A stretch of 64,000 nucleotides of DNA. Source: an uncultured Amphritea sp. (GTDB lineage: Bacteria > Pseudomonadota > Gammaproteobacteria > Pseudomonadales > Balneatricaceae). Shown piece after piece: positions 51,541 through 61,375 of this stretch. The translations under genes were made by a program, and so were the position numbers. How positions within the stretch are numbered: the stretch's first letter is position 1; the number at the start of each line of letters is the position of its first letter. The notes below the pieces were generated by a model. The model saw only the letters and a program-made list of their open reading frames with translations. It made no database searches and had not been told where the DNA came from. Location: contig NZ_CAKZLP010000076.1 in the NCBI RefSeq assembly GCF_937127095.1, positions 1 through 64,000 of the forward strand. Direction: 5' to 3'.

Positions 51541-53631
51541 TTAACTGAGCGCTGAGATATCCGCTACGCCGAGGAACAGATTGCGCAGTTGTTTGAGCAG
51601 CGCAAGACGGTTGTTGCGGATCGCTTCATCGTCCGCCATCACCATCACTTCGTCAAAGAATTTATCGACGACCGGGCGTAGTTCAGCAAGTTGCTCCAGT
51701 ACCGCTTTAAAGTCGCCCTTAGCGAACAGAGGCTGCAGCTGAATCGCTTTTTCAGCAACCGCTTTAGCCAGCGCTTTTTCAGCATCCTCCTGCAACAGAG
51801 CTTCAGACACGCTGGAAGAGATGTCGCTCTCCTGCTTACTCAGAATGTTGGACACCCGTTTGTTCGCGGCTGCCAGGGCGCCTGCTTCTTCCAGTGTGCG
51901 GAAGTGACTGACGGCCTGTACGCGCTGGTTGAACTCCAGTGGACGGGTTGGGCGCAGTGCGTGAACAGCAAGATAAACTTCGGTAGCGATACCTTCGTCA
52001 TCATACCAGGCACGGAAGCGGTCCAGCATAAAGTCAGTAATACGCGCCACCAGACCATCCTTCGCAGGCAGGTCTGTGTAGTTGTTAGCTGCAACCTGAA
52101 TCAGATCTTCGAGGTCAAGATTTAGCTGGCGCTCAACAATAATACGCAGCACACCGAGGGAGGCGCGACGCAGTGCAAACGGATCTTTTGAGCCGGTTGG
52201 TGGCTGGTTAATGCCGAACAGACCTGTAAGAGTATCCAGACGATCCGCCAGTGCCACAGCAATGCCCGGCTCGCTTTGCGGCAGTTCATCGCCGGCAAAA
52301 CGTGGCATGTATTGCTCGTTCTGTGCCAGGGCTACGCCTTCGTCTTCGCCGTCATTCAGGGCGTAGTGATAACCCATCAACCCCTGAAGATCGGTGAATT
52401 CATATACCATGTCAGTCATCAGATCGGTTTTGGCGAGCATCGCTGCACGCTCTGCTTTGTCCTGATCCTGTCCCAGTTGAGCCGCGATATGTTTCGCCAG
52501 CACGGCAACACGCACCGCTTTATCATGCAGGGTGCCAAGCTCTTGCTGGAAGACAATCGATTTCAGATCTTCGATGCGGGACTCAAGGGTGCGCTTCTTG
52601 TCGGTTTCAAAGAAGAACGCCGCATCGGCCAGACGGGGGCGGATGACCTTTTCGTTTCCGGCAATCACCTGCGCCGGATCGGTCGATTCGATGTTGGCGA
52701 TGGTGATAAAGAATGGCATCAGCTGGCCGTTGCTGTCAGTGACGTGGAAGTATTTCTGGTGCTCTTTCATTGAAGAGATCAGTGCCTGGGGAGGCACGTC
52801 CAGGAAGCGGTCATCGAACCGTCCGGTCAGGGCGACAGGCCATTCGTTAAGCGCCGTTACTTCGTCGAGAAGGTCTTCGTCAATCTGAGCGATACCGTTA
52901 ATGGCCGCTCCTTCTGACTCAACCTGGGCGCGGATTTTCTCCCGGCGCTCTTCAAAGTGGGCGATTACCCAGCCAACGCTTTCGAGGTTTTCCAGGTATT
53001 CGTTTGCCTGATTGAGGCTGATCTCGTTGTTATAGTGAAAGCGATGACCCCGGGTGTTGCGGTCTGCTTTCAGTCCCAGAATCTCACACTCGATCACCTG
53101 ATCGCCCATCAGCATGACCAGCCACTTCACCGGACGAACAAACTCGGTACGGGAAGCGCCCCAGCGCATCCGCTTAGGAATGGGCAGTTTGCTGAGTGCG
53201 TTTTCAATGATGGCAGGCAGTTCATTAGCGATTGCTTTAGCCGGCAGAGACTGGCTGAAACTCATCTTACCATCGATCTCTTGCAGGTTTTCAACTGAGG
53301 TGCCGCACTTGCGTGCGAAGCCTTCCAACGCTTTAGACGGGTTGCCCTGATCGTCAAACGCGATGCGTGCCGGAGGTCCCTGCATCATAAAAGTGCTGCT
53401 GGGGACTTCGTCAGCCAGGTTGCTGATCAGTAGTGCCAAACGTCGTGGTGCAGCATATGAGTTGATGGTGGTGTCGGCAAAAAGAGTTTCGGCTTGCTTG
53501 CCAAACAGCTCTTTAATGCTGCTGACGACTTCCTTTTCCAATGCGGCGGAAAGGGATTTCAGGGCCTTGGGTGGCAGCTCTTCTGTGCCCAGTTCGAAGA
53601 GAAAATCCTGACGGTTAACTGAATCAGTCAT
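51541..53631 (-). CDS. glyS: Glycine--tRNA ligase beta subunit
   Basis: Beta subunit of the tetrameric glycyl-tRNA synthetase, carrying tRNA-recognition domains. 696 residues (E. coli 689): N-terminal QDFLFELGTEELPPKALKSL, later a catalytic-core-associated RMRWGASRTEFVRPVKWLVM, and an HD-like segment. Its ATG overlaps the glyQ stop by one base (TAATG). Confidence 0.97.
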   Translation of the reverse strand: MTDSVNRQDFLFELGTEELPPKALKSLSAALEKEVVSSIKELFGKQAETLFADTTINSYAAPRRLALLISNLADEVPSSTFMMQGPPARIAFDDQGNPSKALEGFARKCGTSVENLQEIDGKMSFSQSLPAKAIANELPAIIENALSKLPIPKRMRWGASRTEFVRPVKWLVMLMGDQVIECEILGLKADRNTRGHRFHYNNEISLNQANEYLENLESVGWVIAHFEERREKIRAQVESEGAAINGIAQIDEDLLDEVTALNEWPVALTGRFDDRFLDVPPQALISSMKEHQKYFHVTDSNGQLMPFFITIANIESTDPAQVIAGNEKVIRPRLADAAFFFETDKKRTLESRIEDLKSIVFQQELGTLHDKAVRVAVLAKHIAAQLGQDQDKAERAAMLAKTDLMTDMVYEFTDLQGLMGYHYALNDGEDEGVALAQNEQYMPRFAGDELPQSEPGIAVALADRLDTLTGLFGINQPPTGSKDPFALRRASLGVLRIIVERQLNLDLEDLIQVAANNYTDLPAKDGLVARITDFMLDRFRAWYDDEGIATEVYLAVHALRPTRPLEFNQRVQAVSHFRTLEEAGALAAANKRVSNILSKQESDISSSVSEALLQEDAEKALAKAVAEKAIQLQPLFAKGDFKAVLEQLAELRPVVDKFFDEVMVMADDEAIRNNRLALLKQLRNLFLGVADISALS

Positions 53632-54605
53632 TACTTGCTCTCCTCTTCGCAGGCGGCTAATACTTCGTTGCGGATGCTCTCTTCTGCTAATGGGAAGCCG
53701 AGTCCTTTACGGGTGTTGAAGTATCCTTGCGCAACTTCGCGGGCCAGTGTACGTACGCGTAGAATGAAGCGCTGACGCTCAGTGACGGAAATTGCGTGGC
53801 GTGCATCCAGCAGGTTGAATGTATGAGAAGCTTTCAGAACCTGCTCATACGCAGGCAGTGGCAGTGGTGTGCTCAGTGCCAGCAGCTTATTGCACTCAGC
53901 TTCGTGATGGTCGAAGTTTTTGAATAACTGTGGCACGTCAGCGTGTTCGAAGTTATACGTCGATTGCTCAACTTCATTCTGATGGTACACGTCACCGTAA
54001 GTGACAGGAGAGCCATCCCGGTTGTAGGTCCATACCAGATCATAGACGCTCTCTACGTCCTGCAGGTACATGGCGATACGCTCCAGGCCGTAAGTGATCT
54101 CTCCGGTGACTGGGTAGCATTCAATGCCGCCAGCCTGCTGGAAGTAAGTGAACTGTGTTACTTCCATGCCGTTAAGCCAGACTTCCCAGCCCAATCCCCA
54201 TGCGCCCAGCGTTGGCGATTCCCAGTTGTCCTCTACGAAACGAACATCGTGAACGTTGAGGTCCAGTCCCATGCGTTGCAGCGAACCCAGGTAGAGCTCC
54301 TGAAAGTTCTCAGGCGAAGGTTTCATGACTACCTGGAACTGGTAGTAGTGTTGCAGTCGGTTTGGGTTTTCACCATAGCGGCCATCAGTTGGGCGGCGGC
54401 TTGGTTGCACGTATGCTGAGCTCCAGCTTTCGGGACCGATAGCGCGCAGAAAAGTTGCTGGGTGGAAGGTGCCTGCGCCGACTTCCATATCCAGTGGTTG
54501 CACTATTACACAGCCCTGCTCTGACCAATACTCTTGCAGTGCCAGGATCAGCCCTTGAAAGGTGCTTGCATCCGGTCTCGCTTTATCTGTCACTGAGATC
54601 ACCAT
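53631..54605 (-). CDS. glyQ: Glycine--tRNA ligase alpha subunit
   Basis: Catalytic alpha subunit. 324 residues (E. coli 303) with FQGLILALQEYWSEQGCVIV, the class II motif region FHPATFLRAIGPESWSSAYV and QPSRRPTDGRYGENPNRLQH. Translationally coupled to glyS. The extra length is at the N- and C-termini. Confidence 0.97.
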   Translation of the reverse strand: MVISVTDKARPDASTFQGLILALQEYWSEQGCVIVQPLDMEVGAGTFHPATFLRAIGPESWSSAYVQPSRRPTDGRYGENPNRLQHYYQFQVVMKPSPENFQELYLGSLQRMGLDLNVHDVRFVEDNWESPTLGAWGLGWEVWLNGMEVTQFTYFQQAGGIECYPVTGEITYGLERIAMYLQDVESVYDLVWTYNRDGSPVTYGDVYHQNEVEQSTYNFEHADVPQLFKNFDHHEAECNKLLALSTPLPLPAYEQVLKASHTFNLLDARHAISVTERQRFILRVRTLAREVAQGYFNTRKGLGFPLAEESIRNEVLAACEEESK

Positions 54606-54713
54606 TTAGAATCTGTTTGTACAAAAATAGAGCGAAATTATACACGAAATCCTGGTAGGTAGAGCGTCTGGATGGCCGATAAGGCTGGTTTTTTCAGTTC
54701 CTTTTACCGGTGT

Positions 54714-55160
54714 TTAATAGTCTTTGCACAGGTATTCTAAAATTTCGATCACCTGTTCGGTGTTTTCTGCAGTGGCCATGGCTGCAGCATCTACTTCTTT
54801 CAGTGGGTGAGTGAGTTCTTTTGAGTGCTCAACAATCAGCGATTTACCGAGGGCGGTTGCAATGCCTGCATCAAATGCAGCGTTCCATTGTTTGTATTTA
54901 TCACCAAAGCGAACAACAACGATATCTGCTCTGCTTAGGGCTGTCATGTGTCTAATGCTGTTTATTTTCGCTGCCTTGTGGTCTTTCCAGAAAGGGTTCT
55001 CCTCTGCCCCTAATATATTGACTCCGCACTCGTCGCTGCTGTCATGGTCTGTATTGGGGGTTAGGATATCTATTGGAAGGCTATTTGTTTCGATGGCGTT
55101 TTTGATTTTATCTCGCCACTCAGTATGAATTTCGCCTGACAGATATACGGTATATTTCAT
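54714..55160 (-). CDS. YtoQ-family protein
   Basis: 148 residues beginning MKYTVYLSGEIHTEWRDKIK, with PNTDHDSSDECGVNILGAEE and SRADIVVVRFGDKYKQWNAA. It is like YtoQ of Bacillus, a nucleoside 2-deoxyribosyltransferase-fold protein of unknown role. Transcribed away from the acyltransferase gene. Confidence 0.8.
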   Translation of the reverse strand: MKYTVYLSGEIHTEWRDKIKNAIETNSLPIDILTPNTDHDSSDECGVNILGAEENPFWKDHKAAKINSIRHMTALSRADIVVVRFGDKYKQWNAAFDAGIATALGKSLIVEHSKELTHPLKEVDAAAMATAENTEQVIEILEYLCKDY

Positions 55161-55251
55161 TTCTATTGTGCCTTGTGTTAGTCATTAATAGAGCCTGCAT
55201 TATATAATCTCCTCAGTTTTTTAGCGTTGTTATCATTCCGTAATATAAAAA

Positions 55252-55267
55252 GGTTCCACGTGAAACA
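55252..55267. other. parS: parS-like centromere site overlapping the acyltransferase start codon
   Basis: GGTTCCACGTGAAACA differs from the ParB consensus TGTTTCACGTGAAACA at two positions, with the central CACGTG intact. It contains the GTG start at 55260 and part of the AAGG ribosome site. Confidence 0.75.
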
Positions 55268-56144
55268 TCTTAAAGGCTGGCTATCTGTTGCAGTGTTGTA
55301 CCTGCTTGCTGTTCTCCCACTCTCTCTGGCGCAAAAGCTTGGAGCCGCAATTGGTCGCCGCGCCTGTAAAAAACGGGGTAAGAGCTATGAAATCACCCGG
55401 ATGAATATTGATTTCTGTTTTCCGGAAATGAGTGATGCGGCGAGAGATGATCTGGTAAAAACCAGCCTCGAAGAAACGGGAAAGCTTGCCGGTGAGATGG
55501 GGATGGCATGGATATGGGATGCGCGTCGTGCCCTGAAAAAAATAAAGGGGGTGCATAACGAGTCGGTTATGAAGGAAGCCCTGGCCGAAGGCAAGGGGGT
55601 GATTGTGATCGCTCCGCACCTGGGTAACTGGGAGATGCTGGGGCTTTATATCAGCCAGGCATATCCGTTAACGTCTATGTACCGCCCTCCTAAAATTGAG
55701 TTGATGGATCGGCTGATTAAGAAAAAGCGTGAGCGTGAAGGCTCGAAACTAGCCCCTGCCAGTGTTAAGGGGGTGCGCATGGCATTGAAGGCATTAAAGG
55801 CGGGTGAGGTGTTGGGTATACTTCCGGACCAGGAGGCGGATAAAGGGAGTGGCGTGTTTGCACCGTTTTTCAATCAGGAGGCGTATTCGATGAAGCTGCT
55901 GCCACAGTTGGCGGCACAAACTGGAGCTGTCGTTGTGTCTGCCTATGCGCAACGTTTACCTAACGCCGAGGGGTTCGAAGTTTTTTTCCATAGAGCGTCC
56001 GGGCAGATAAATGATAAGGATCTGGTGGTGTCTGCAGCGGCGATGAATGCGGAAGTGGAGCGCTGTGTCCGGCAGGTGCCGGAACAATACCAATGGGAGT
56101 ATAAGCGGTTTCAGCACCGTCCCGATGGTGGTCGAATGTATTGA
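55260..56144 (+). CDS. Lipid A/lysophospholipid acyltransferase (LpxL/HtrB-like)
   Basis: Inner-membrane acyltransferase of the LpxL/LpxM family. The product begins with an anchor (KHLKGWLSVAVLYLLAVLPL). Catalytic HxxxxE motif in APHLGNWE (about residue 121), followed by MYRPPKIE and the GILPDQEADKGSGVFAPFF segment. The GTG at 55260 has AAGG 6 bases upstream and gives 294 residues; an earlier TTG at 55227 lacks a site. Adds an acyl chain to lipid A or a related lipid; which one is not resolved. Confidence 0.85.
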   Translation: MKHLKGWLSVAVLYLLAVLPLSLAQKLGAAIGRRACKKRGKSYEITRMNIDFCFPEMSDAARDDLVKTSLEETGKLAGEMGMAWIWDARRALKKIKGVHNESVMKEALAEGKGVIVIAPHLGNWEMLGLYISQAYPLTSMYRPPKIELMDRLIKKKREREGSKLAPASVKGVRMALKALKAGEVLGILPDQEADKGSGVFAPFFNQEAYSMKLLPQLAAQTGAVVVSAYAQRLPNAEGFEVFFHRASGQINDKDLVVSAAAMNAEVERCVRQVPEQYQWEYKRFQHRPDGGRMY

Positions 56145-56174
56145 TGGTTTCTTGAATATCCGTTCATATAATGA

Positions 56175-56200
56175 AAACGGGGCCTGCAATGGCCCCGTTT
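56175..56200. terminator. Bidirectional rho-independent terminator
   Basis: AAACGGGGCC / GGCCCCGTTT perfect stem with a TGCAAT loop, between the convergent acyltransferase gene and trkH. Confidence 0.85.
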
Positions 56201-56232
56201 ATTATTTCATGTAGCTGCATTTATCTGTTGTT

Positions 56233-57681
56233 CTAGCGCTTCCAGAATGCCGGTGTAAATAGCACTAGTAGAGTGAAAACCTCTAAGCGACCGAGCAACA
56301 TGGCAAACGTTAGCACCCATTTAGCCGTGCTGTTAAGATCGCCGTAGTGGACTTCAACGGCGCCAAGGCCTGGGCCAAGGTTGTTGAGTGTGGCGCCAAC
56401 GGCCGACCATGCGGTGACCTGGTCAAGCCCGGTTCCCAATAGGATGATCAGCATAATAACGAATACGATCAGATAGACAGAGAAGAACCCCCAGACGGCT
56501 TCAAGAATACGGTCAGAGATCGGTTCTTTACCGAGTTTGACCGGGATGACGGCGTTGGGGTGGATCAGTCGTTTGATCTCCCTGTGGCCCTGTTTAAGGA
56601 TCAGCAGAACGCGGATCACCTTCATGCCGCCGCCGGTTGAGCCAGCACAGCCGCCGGCAAATGCGGCAACGAATAGTAGAAATGGCAACATAACCGGCCA
56701 CTGGGCGAAATCAGCTGTGGCAAATCCGGTGGTGGTTGCGATAGATACGACCTCAAATATCGCCTTACGGATCGACTCTCCCGGGCCATAGGTATCGGTC
56801 ACAATCAGCACGACAGCGGATAGACAGGAGATGCTGAAGAGGATTGTCAGGTAGAACTTAAACTCCGGGTCCTGAAAGTAATGGTTTAAGGTACGCTGAC
56901 GCCAGGCGAAAAAGTGCAGGCCGAAATTAACGGCAGAGATCACCATAAAGAAGATACAGATCGCTTCTATGAGCGGGCTGTCGAAGTAGCCAATACTGGC
57001 ATCATGGGTTGAGAATCCTCCGATCGCCACGGTCGAGAAGCTGTGCCCTACCGCATCAAAAAGAGTCATGCCTGCCAGCCAGTAGCCGAGTGCACAGGCA
57101 ATCGTGAGAGACAGGTAGATGTACCAGAGCGCTTTCGCGGTCTCGGTGATACGGGGTGTAAGCTTGCTATCCTTCACTGGTCCGGGTGTTTCGGCGCGGT
57201 ATAACTGCATGCCGCCGATGCCTAGCATAGGTAGGATGGCGACCGCCAACACGATAATACCCATGCCACCGAGCCATTGCAGTTGTTGCCGGTAGAACAG
57301 GATTGATTCGGGTAGTGCGTCAATGCCGGTCATTACTGTGGCACCGGTCGTTGTCAGGCCGGATAGTGATTCAAATACTGCATCAACAAATGACAGCCCC
57401 GGGTCGTCTGATAACATAAACGGGATCGAACCGAACAGCCCCAGTACAGCCCAGAAAAGAACGGTAATCAAAAATCCGTCGCGGGTTCTCAGATCTTCCC
57501 TGACTCTGTACACCGGCGCCCAGATGAGAAAGCCTGTTAGCAGGGTGATGATAAAGCCTGAGGTAAATGCCATGTGGGTACCGTCATGGTATCCATAGGA
57601 GATTGCCAGTGGCGGCAGCATGGTGATGCTGAATATCATCAGCAACAGGCCGAGGATTCGGAGAATTACCTTATAGTGCAT
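56233..57681 (-). CDS. trkH: Trk potassium uptake system, TrkH-type membrane subunit
   Basis: Potassium channel-like subunit. 482 residues (E. coli TrkH 483) with repeated M-P-M units and selectivity-filter loops: ESLSGLTTTGATVMTG, HSFSTVAIGGFSTHDASIGY, VVSIATTTGFATADFAQWPV and SAVGATLNNLGPGLG. Forms a pair with trkA 13 bases upstream. Confidence 0.96.
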   Translation of the reverse strand: MHYKVILRILGLLLMIFSITMLPPLAISYGYHDGTHMAFTSGFIITLLTGFLIWAPVYRVREDLRTRDGFLITVLFWAVLGLFGSIPFMLSDDPGLSFVDAVFESLSGLTTTGATVMTGIDALPESILFYRQQLQWLGGMGIIVLAVAILPMLGIGGMQLYRAETPGPVKDSKLTPRITETAKALWYIYLSLTIACALGYWLAGMTLFDAVGHSFSTVAIGGFSTHDASIGYFDSPLIEAICIFFMVISAVNFGLHFFAWRQRTLNHYFQDPEFKFYLTILFSISCLSAVVLIVTDTYGPGESIRKAIFEVVSIATTTGFATADFAQWPVMLPFLLFVAAFAGGCAGSTGGGMKVIRVLLILKQGHREIKRLIHPNAVIPVKLGKEPISDRILEAVWGFFSVYLIVFVIMLIILLGTGLDQVTAWSAVGATLNNLGPGLGAVEVHYGDLNSTAKWVLTFAMLLGRLEVFTLLVLFTPAFWKR

Positions 57682-57694
57682 AAATGCTCTCCGA

Positions 57695-59071
57695 TTAGAA
57701 AAATCCTAAACCGACCTGGAATAAGCGTTCCACTTCACTGATTTTGCGTTTATCAACGAGGAACAGTATCACATGATCGTCGTTCTCGACGATGATGTCG
57801 TCATGGGCAATCAGTACTTCGTCCTTGCGAACGATGGCACCAATGGTGGTGCCTGCCGGGAGGTCGATCTCTTCAATCGTCTTGCCAACCACTTTAGACG
57901 ACCGCTTGTCGCCATGAGCGACCGCTTCAATGGCTTCTGCTGCACCACGGCGCAGTGAGTGTACTGCGGCAACATCGCCACGGCGGACGTGGGTCAACAG
58001 GCTGCCGATGGTGGTTTGTTGCGGTGATATAGCAATATCGATCACTCCGCCCTGCACCAGGTCAACATAAGCCGGGTTGTTAATCAGGGTCATAACTGTG
58101 CGTGCGCCCAGACGTTTTGCCAGCATTGACGCCATGATGTTGGCTTCATCATCATTGGTCAGTGCGCAGAAAACATCGGTGTCTTCGATATTTTCTTCCA
58201 GCAGTAACTCTTTATCCGAAGCGCTGCCCTGCAGAACGATGGTTTTATCCAGAGTTTTGGCCAGGTTGTTACAGCGGCGAATATCCCGCTCAATGATTTT
58301 TACCTGATACTTGTCTTCAATGTTCTGTGCTAAGCGTGCACCAATATTACCGCCGCCGGCGATGATGATCCGTTTATAAGGGCGGTCGAGACGCCGCAGC
58401 TCGCTCATCACTGCGCGAATATCTTTTTTTGCGGCGATGAAAAAGACTTCGTCATCGGCTTCGATAACGGTATCCCCTTTGGGGATGATGGGTCTGTCTT
58501 TGCGGAAAATAGCGGCTACCCGGGTGTCGATGGAGGGCATGTGTGAGCGGAGATAGGATATTTCCCGTCCAACCAGCGGGCCGCCGTAATAGGCTTTAAC
58601 TGCTACCAGCTGGGCGATACCATCGGCAAAATCGAGTACCTGCAGTGCTCCGGGGTGTTCGATCAGACGGCGAATATGTTTGGTTACCAGCTCTTCCGGG
58701 CTGATAAGAACATCGATCGGGATCGATTTGTCGGTGAAGATCGCTTTATCTTTGAGCAGGTAATCATGCTCCCGGACCCGGGCGATTTTGGTCGGCGTGT
58801 TATACAGGCTCTGGGCGATCTGACAGGCGATCATATTGACTTCGTCGCTGTTGGTTACCGCGATCAGCATATCAGCATCCCGGGCACCCGCCTGTTCGAG
58901 GATCGACGGGTGAGAGGCTTTGCCTTCCACGGTGCGGATATCCAGGCGATCCTGCAACTCTCTGAGCCGGCTGATATCGGTGTCGACAATGGTAATGTCG
59001 TTCGCTTCACTGGCAAGGTTCTCTGCCAGCGTGCCGCCTACCTGCCCTGCGCCAAGAATAATAATTTTCAT
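57695..59071 (-). CDS. trkA: Trk potassium uptake regulatory protein TrkA
   Basis: Cytoplasmic NAD/nucleotide-binding regulator of TrkH. 458 residues (E. coli 458). Two RCK repeats, each with a Rossmann motif: KIIILGAGQVGGTLAENLAS at the N-terminus and RIIIAGGGNIGARLAQNIED near 233. Each is followed by an RCK_C domain. Head of trkA-trkH, 40 bases after rsmB. Confidence 0.97.
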   Translation of the reverse strand: MKIIILGAGQVGGTLAENLASEANDITIVDTDISRLRELQDRLDIRTVEGKASHPSILEQAGARDADMLIAVTNSDEVNMIACQIAQSLYNTPTKIARVREHDYLLKDKAIFTDKSIPIDVLISPEELVTKHIRRLIEHPGALQVLDFADGIAQLVAVKAYYGGPLVGREISYLRSHMPSIDTRVAAIFRKDRPIIPKGDTVIEADDEVFFIAAKKDIRAVMSELRRLDRPYKRIIIAGGGNIGARLAQNIEDKYQVKIIERDIRRCNNLAKTLDKTIVLQGSASDKELLLEENIEDTDVFCALTNDDEANIMASMLAKRLGARTVMTLINNPAYVDLVQGGVIDIAISPQQTTIGSLLTHVRRGDVAAVHSLRRGAAEAIEAVAHGDKRSSKVVGKTIEEIDLPAGTTIGAIVRKDEVLIAHDDIIVENDDHVILFLVDKRKISEVERLFQVGLGFF

Positions 59072-59111
59072 AACTAATAACTCTCCGGTCAGCTGGCAGA
59101 AACAGCCTGCT

Positions 59112-60410
59112 TCAGTTCTGATCCTTTAACAATACTGCATAATAAAAGCCATCATGTCCCTGCGGCTGAGGGAATAGTTGACGACCAAAGGGCCGTTCTA
59201 TACCCCAGTTCGCTTCGATAGGGTGATGGCATGCATCTGTTTGTGTCTTAGTAAATCGTTCTATTACCCGCTCGTTTTCCTGAGGAAAAACTGAGCAGGT
59301 TGCATACACTAGTCGACCGCCGGGTTTGAGCATCTGCCAGCAGTTCCTGAGAATCGCCAACTGCAGTTCAGCCAGAACTTTAATGTCTTCACTCTGGCGC
59401 AGGTGTTTTATATCCGGATTGCGCCGGATAACGCCTGCGGCTGAACAGGGGGCATCCAGAAGAATGCGATCATATTCAAGCCCATCCCACCAGGTGTTAG
59501 TAGCGGCATCGGCAATGATAACTTCAGCGCTCAGGTTCAAACGGCTGAGGTTTTCCTGAATTCTGCCTGCCCGGCTTTCCTCGAGCTCAACGGCGGTAAC
59601 ATGGCTCAGGTCGGGCTGGTGCTCAAGAATATGGCACAGTTTTCCGCCGGGTGCGGCGCAGGCGTCCAGTACCCGCTGTCCCGCCTGCAGATCCAGGAGT
59701 GCGCCGCTGAGTTGAGCCGCCTCGTCCTGAACGCTGACAAAACCGTAGCCAAATCCCGGCAGTATACTGACATCTACCGCAGACTCCAGCTGAATTCCTA
59801 CTTCTGAATAGGGGGTTGCGGATGCGTTGATCCCGGTATCCTGCAGCATCTGCAAATAGTCGCTCTGGCTGGTTTTCTGCTGATTAACGCGCAGGGTCAT
59901 CGGTGGCTGCTGGTTATTCTGTTCCACCATTTCTGCAAAGTTTTCCGGCCAGTTATGTTGTAATTTGGAGATCATCCACTGGGGGTGGTTGTAGCGAAAT
60001 TCAGGCTGCTCTGCGAGCTTCTCAAACAGAGTATCCTGCTCCCGTTGCAGGTTGCGCAGCAGCGCGTTGAGGAGCCCTTTGGCCCACTCTTTATTTAGCT
60101 GGCTGGCGGCTTCAACGGTTTCGCTGACTGCGGCATGAGTCGGTACCCGCATTTCCAGCAGTTGATAAAACCCCAGCAGAACCAGGGCATAAAGGTCCTG
60201 ATCCTGAGGCTTAAAGGGCTTTTTAAGAAGTTGACTTGCGAGACAGGAAAGGCGGGGCAAAAAACGCATGGTGCCGTAGCAGAGCTGCTGCAGCAGAGCT
60301 CTGTCGCTCTCCTGACATTGTTGCAGCGCCCGGGGAAGTGCGGTGTTTAATGATTCTTTTCGGGCGATAACCGGCCCGAGGGCGCGTGCGGCAATGGCGC
60401 GGATATTCAT
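59112..60410 (-). CDS. rsmB: 16S rRNA (cytosine967-C5)-methyltransferase RsmB
   Basis: SAM-dependent methyltransferase with an N-terminal NusB-like domain (about 1-135). Catalytic domain motifs DACAAPGGK, LDAPCSAAGVIRRNPDIKHL and the catalytic-cysteine motif VYATCSVFPQEN. 432 residues (E. coli 429). Its start overlaps the fmt stop, the conserved def-fmt-rsmB-trkA operon. Confidence 0.97.
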   Translation of the reverse strand: MNIRAIAARALGPVIARKESLNTALPRALQQCQESDRALLQQLCYGTMRFLPRLSCLASQLLKKPFKPQDQDLYALVLLGFYQLLEMRVPTHAAVSETVEAASQLNKEWAKGLLNALLRNLQREQDTLFEKLAEQPEFRYNHPQWMISKLQHNWPENFAEMVEQNNQQPPMTLRVNQQKTSQSDYLQMLQDTGINASATPYSEVGIQLESAVDVSILPGFGYGFVSVQDEAAQLSGALLDLQAGQRVLDACAAPGGKLCHILEHQPDLSHVTAVELEESRAGRIQENLSRLNLSAEVIIADAATNTWWDGLEYDRILLDAPCSAAGVIRRNPDIKHLRQSEDIKVLAELQLAILRNCWQMLKPGGRLVYATCSVFPQENERVIERFTKTQTDACHHPIEANWGIERPFGRQLFPQPQGHDGFYYAVLLKDQN

Positions 60411-61372
60411 CAGGACAGACCCAGCCCCGTGCCGTTGCTAAACAACTCTTTTTTGGAGTTAAGCACGGCACTGCTGTCCATCGCTTTGCTGCCGGGCAGT
60501 TGTATTTTAAGCAGTCTGACCGCTCCTTCGCCACAGGCAACAATAACGGCCTTTTTATCGGTGCCGATCACTGTGCCAGGTTGAGCGCTGGTCTCTTCAT
60601 CGCTGGCTTCGGCATACCATACCCGCAGAGTTTCTCCGTTGAGAGAGGTAAATGCGACCGGCCAGGGAGCGAGCCCTCTTACCTGCCGTGCTATCTCGCT
60701 TGCTGGTTTATGCCAGTCGATTTCGCCTTCAGCTTTTTCAAGCTTGTGCGCATAGCAGGCCAGATTATCGTCCTGAACTTCAGGGGTGATGGTCTGATCG
60801 GCTACTGCTGGGAGGCTTTCCAGAAGCGCTGCTGCGCCAATTGCTGCAAGCCGGTCATGGAGTTCACCGCTGGTGTCAGACGCACTGATCGGACACTGTT
60901 TTTTCAGTATCATAGCGCCGGTATCCAGTCCTTCATCCATCTGCATAATGGTAATGCCGGTTTCCCTGTCGCCCGCCAGCAGCGAGCGGTGAATCGGCGC
61001 CGCGCCGCGCCAGCGAGGCAGAAGTGATGCATGGACATTGATGCAGCCCAGCCGTGGAGCATCAAGAACAGCTTTTGGCAGCAGCAAACCATATGCGGCG
61101 ACGATCATAAGATCGGCTTGCAGAGAAGCGAGTCGCTGGCGGTCCTCTTCTTGTTTGAAATTCACTGGCTGGTAAACCGGAAGATTATGTTCCAGAGCGA
61201 CGGCTTTTACCGGGCTGGGGGTTAGTTTCCGGCCACGCCCTGCGGGTCTGTCGGGCTGGGTATAGACACCGATAACATTGTGTCCGGCATCCAGCAGAGC
61301 CTGGAGGCTTGAAGCCGCAAAATCCGGGGTGCCGGCAAACAGTATGCGCAGTTGTTTAGCAGAGTCGGACAT
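60410..61372 (-). CDS. fmt: Methionyl-tRNA formyltransferase
   Basis: Formylates initiator Met-tRNA with 10-formyltetrahydrofolate. 320 residues (E. coli 315) with RILFAGTPDFAASSLQALLD at the N-terminus and the catalytic region CINVHASLLPRWRGAAPIHR with Asn and His. Starts 3 bases after the def stop. Confidence 0.97.
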   Translation of the reverse strand: MSDSAKQLRILFAGTPDFAASSLQALLDAGHNVIGVYTQPDRPAGRGRKLTPSPVKAVALEHNLPVYQPVNFKQEEDRQRLASLQADLMIVAAYGLLLPKAVLDAPRLGCINVHASLLPRWRGAAPIHRSLLAGDRETGITIMQMDEGLDTGAMILKKQCPISASDTSGELHDRLAAIGAAALLESLPAVADQTITPEVQDDNLACYAHKLEKAEGEIDWHKPASEIARQVRGLAPWPVAFTSLNGETLRVWYAEASDEETSAQPGTVIGTDKKAVIVACGEGAVRLLKIQLPGSKAMDSSAVLNSKKELFSNGTGLGLS

Positions 61373-61375
61373 GCT

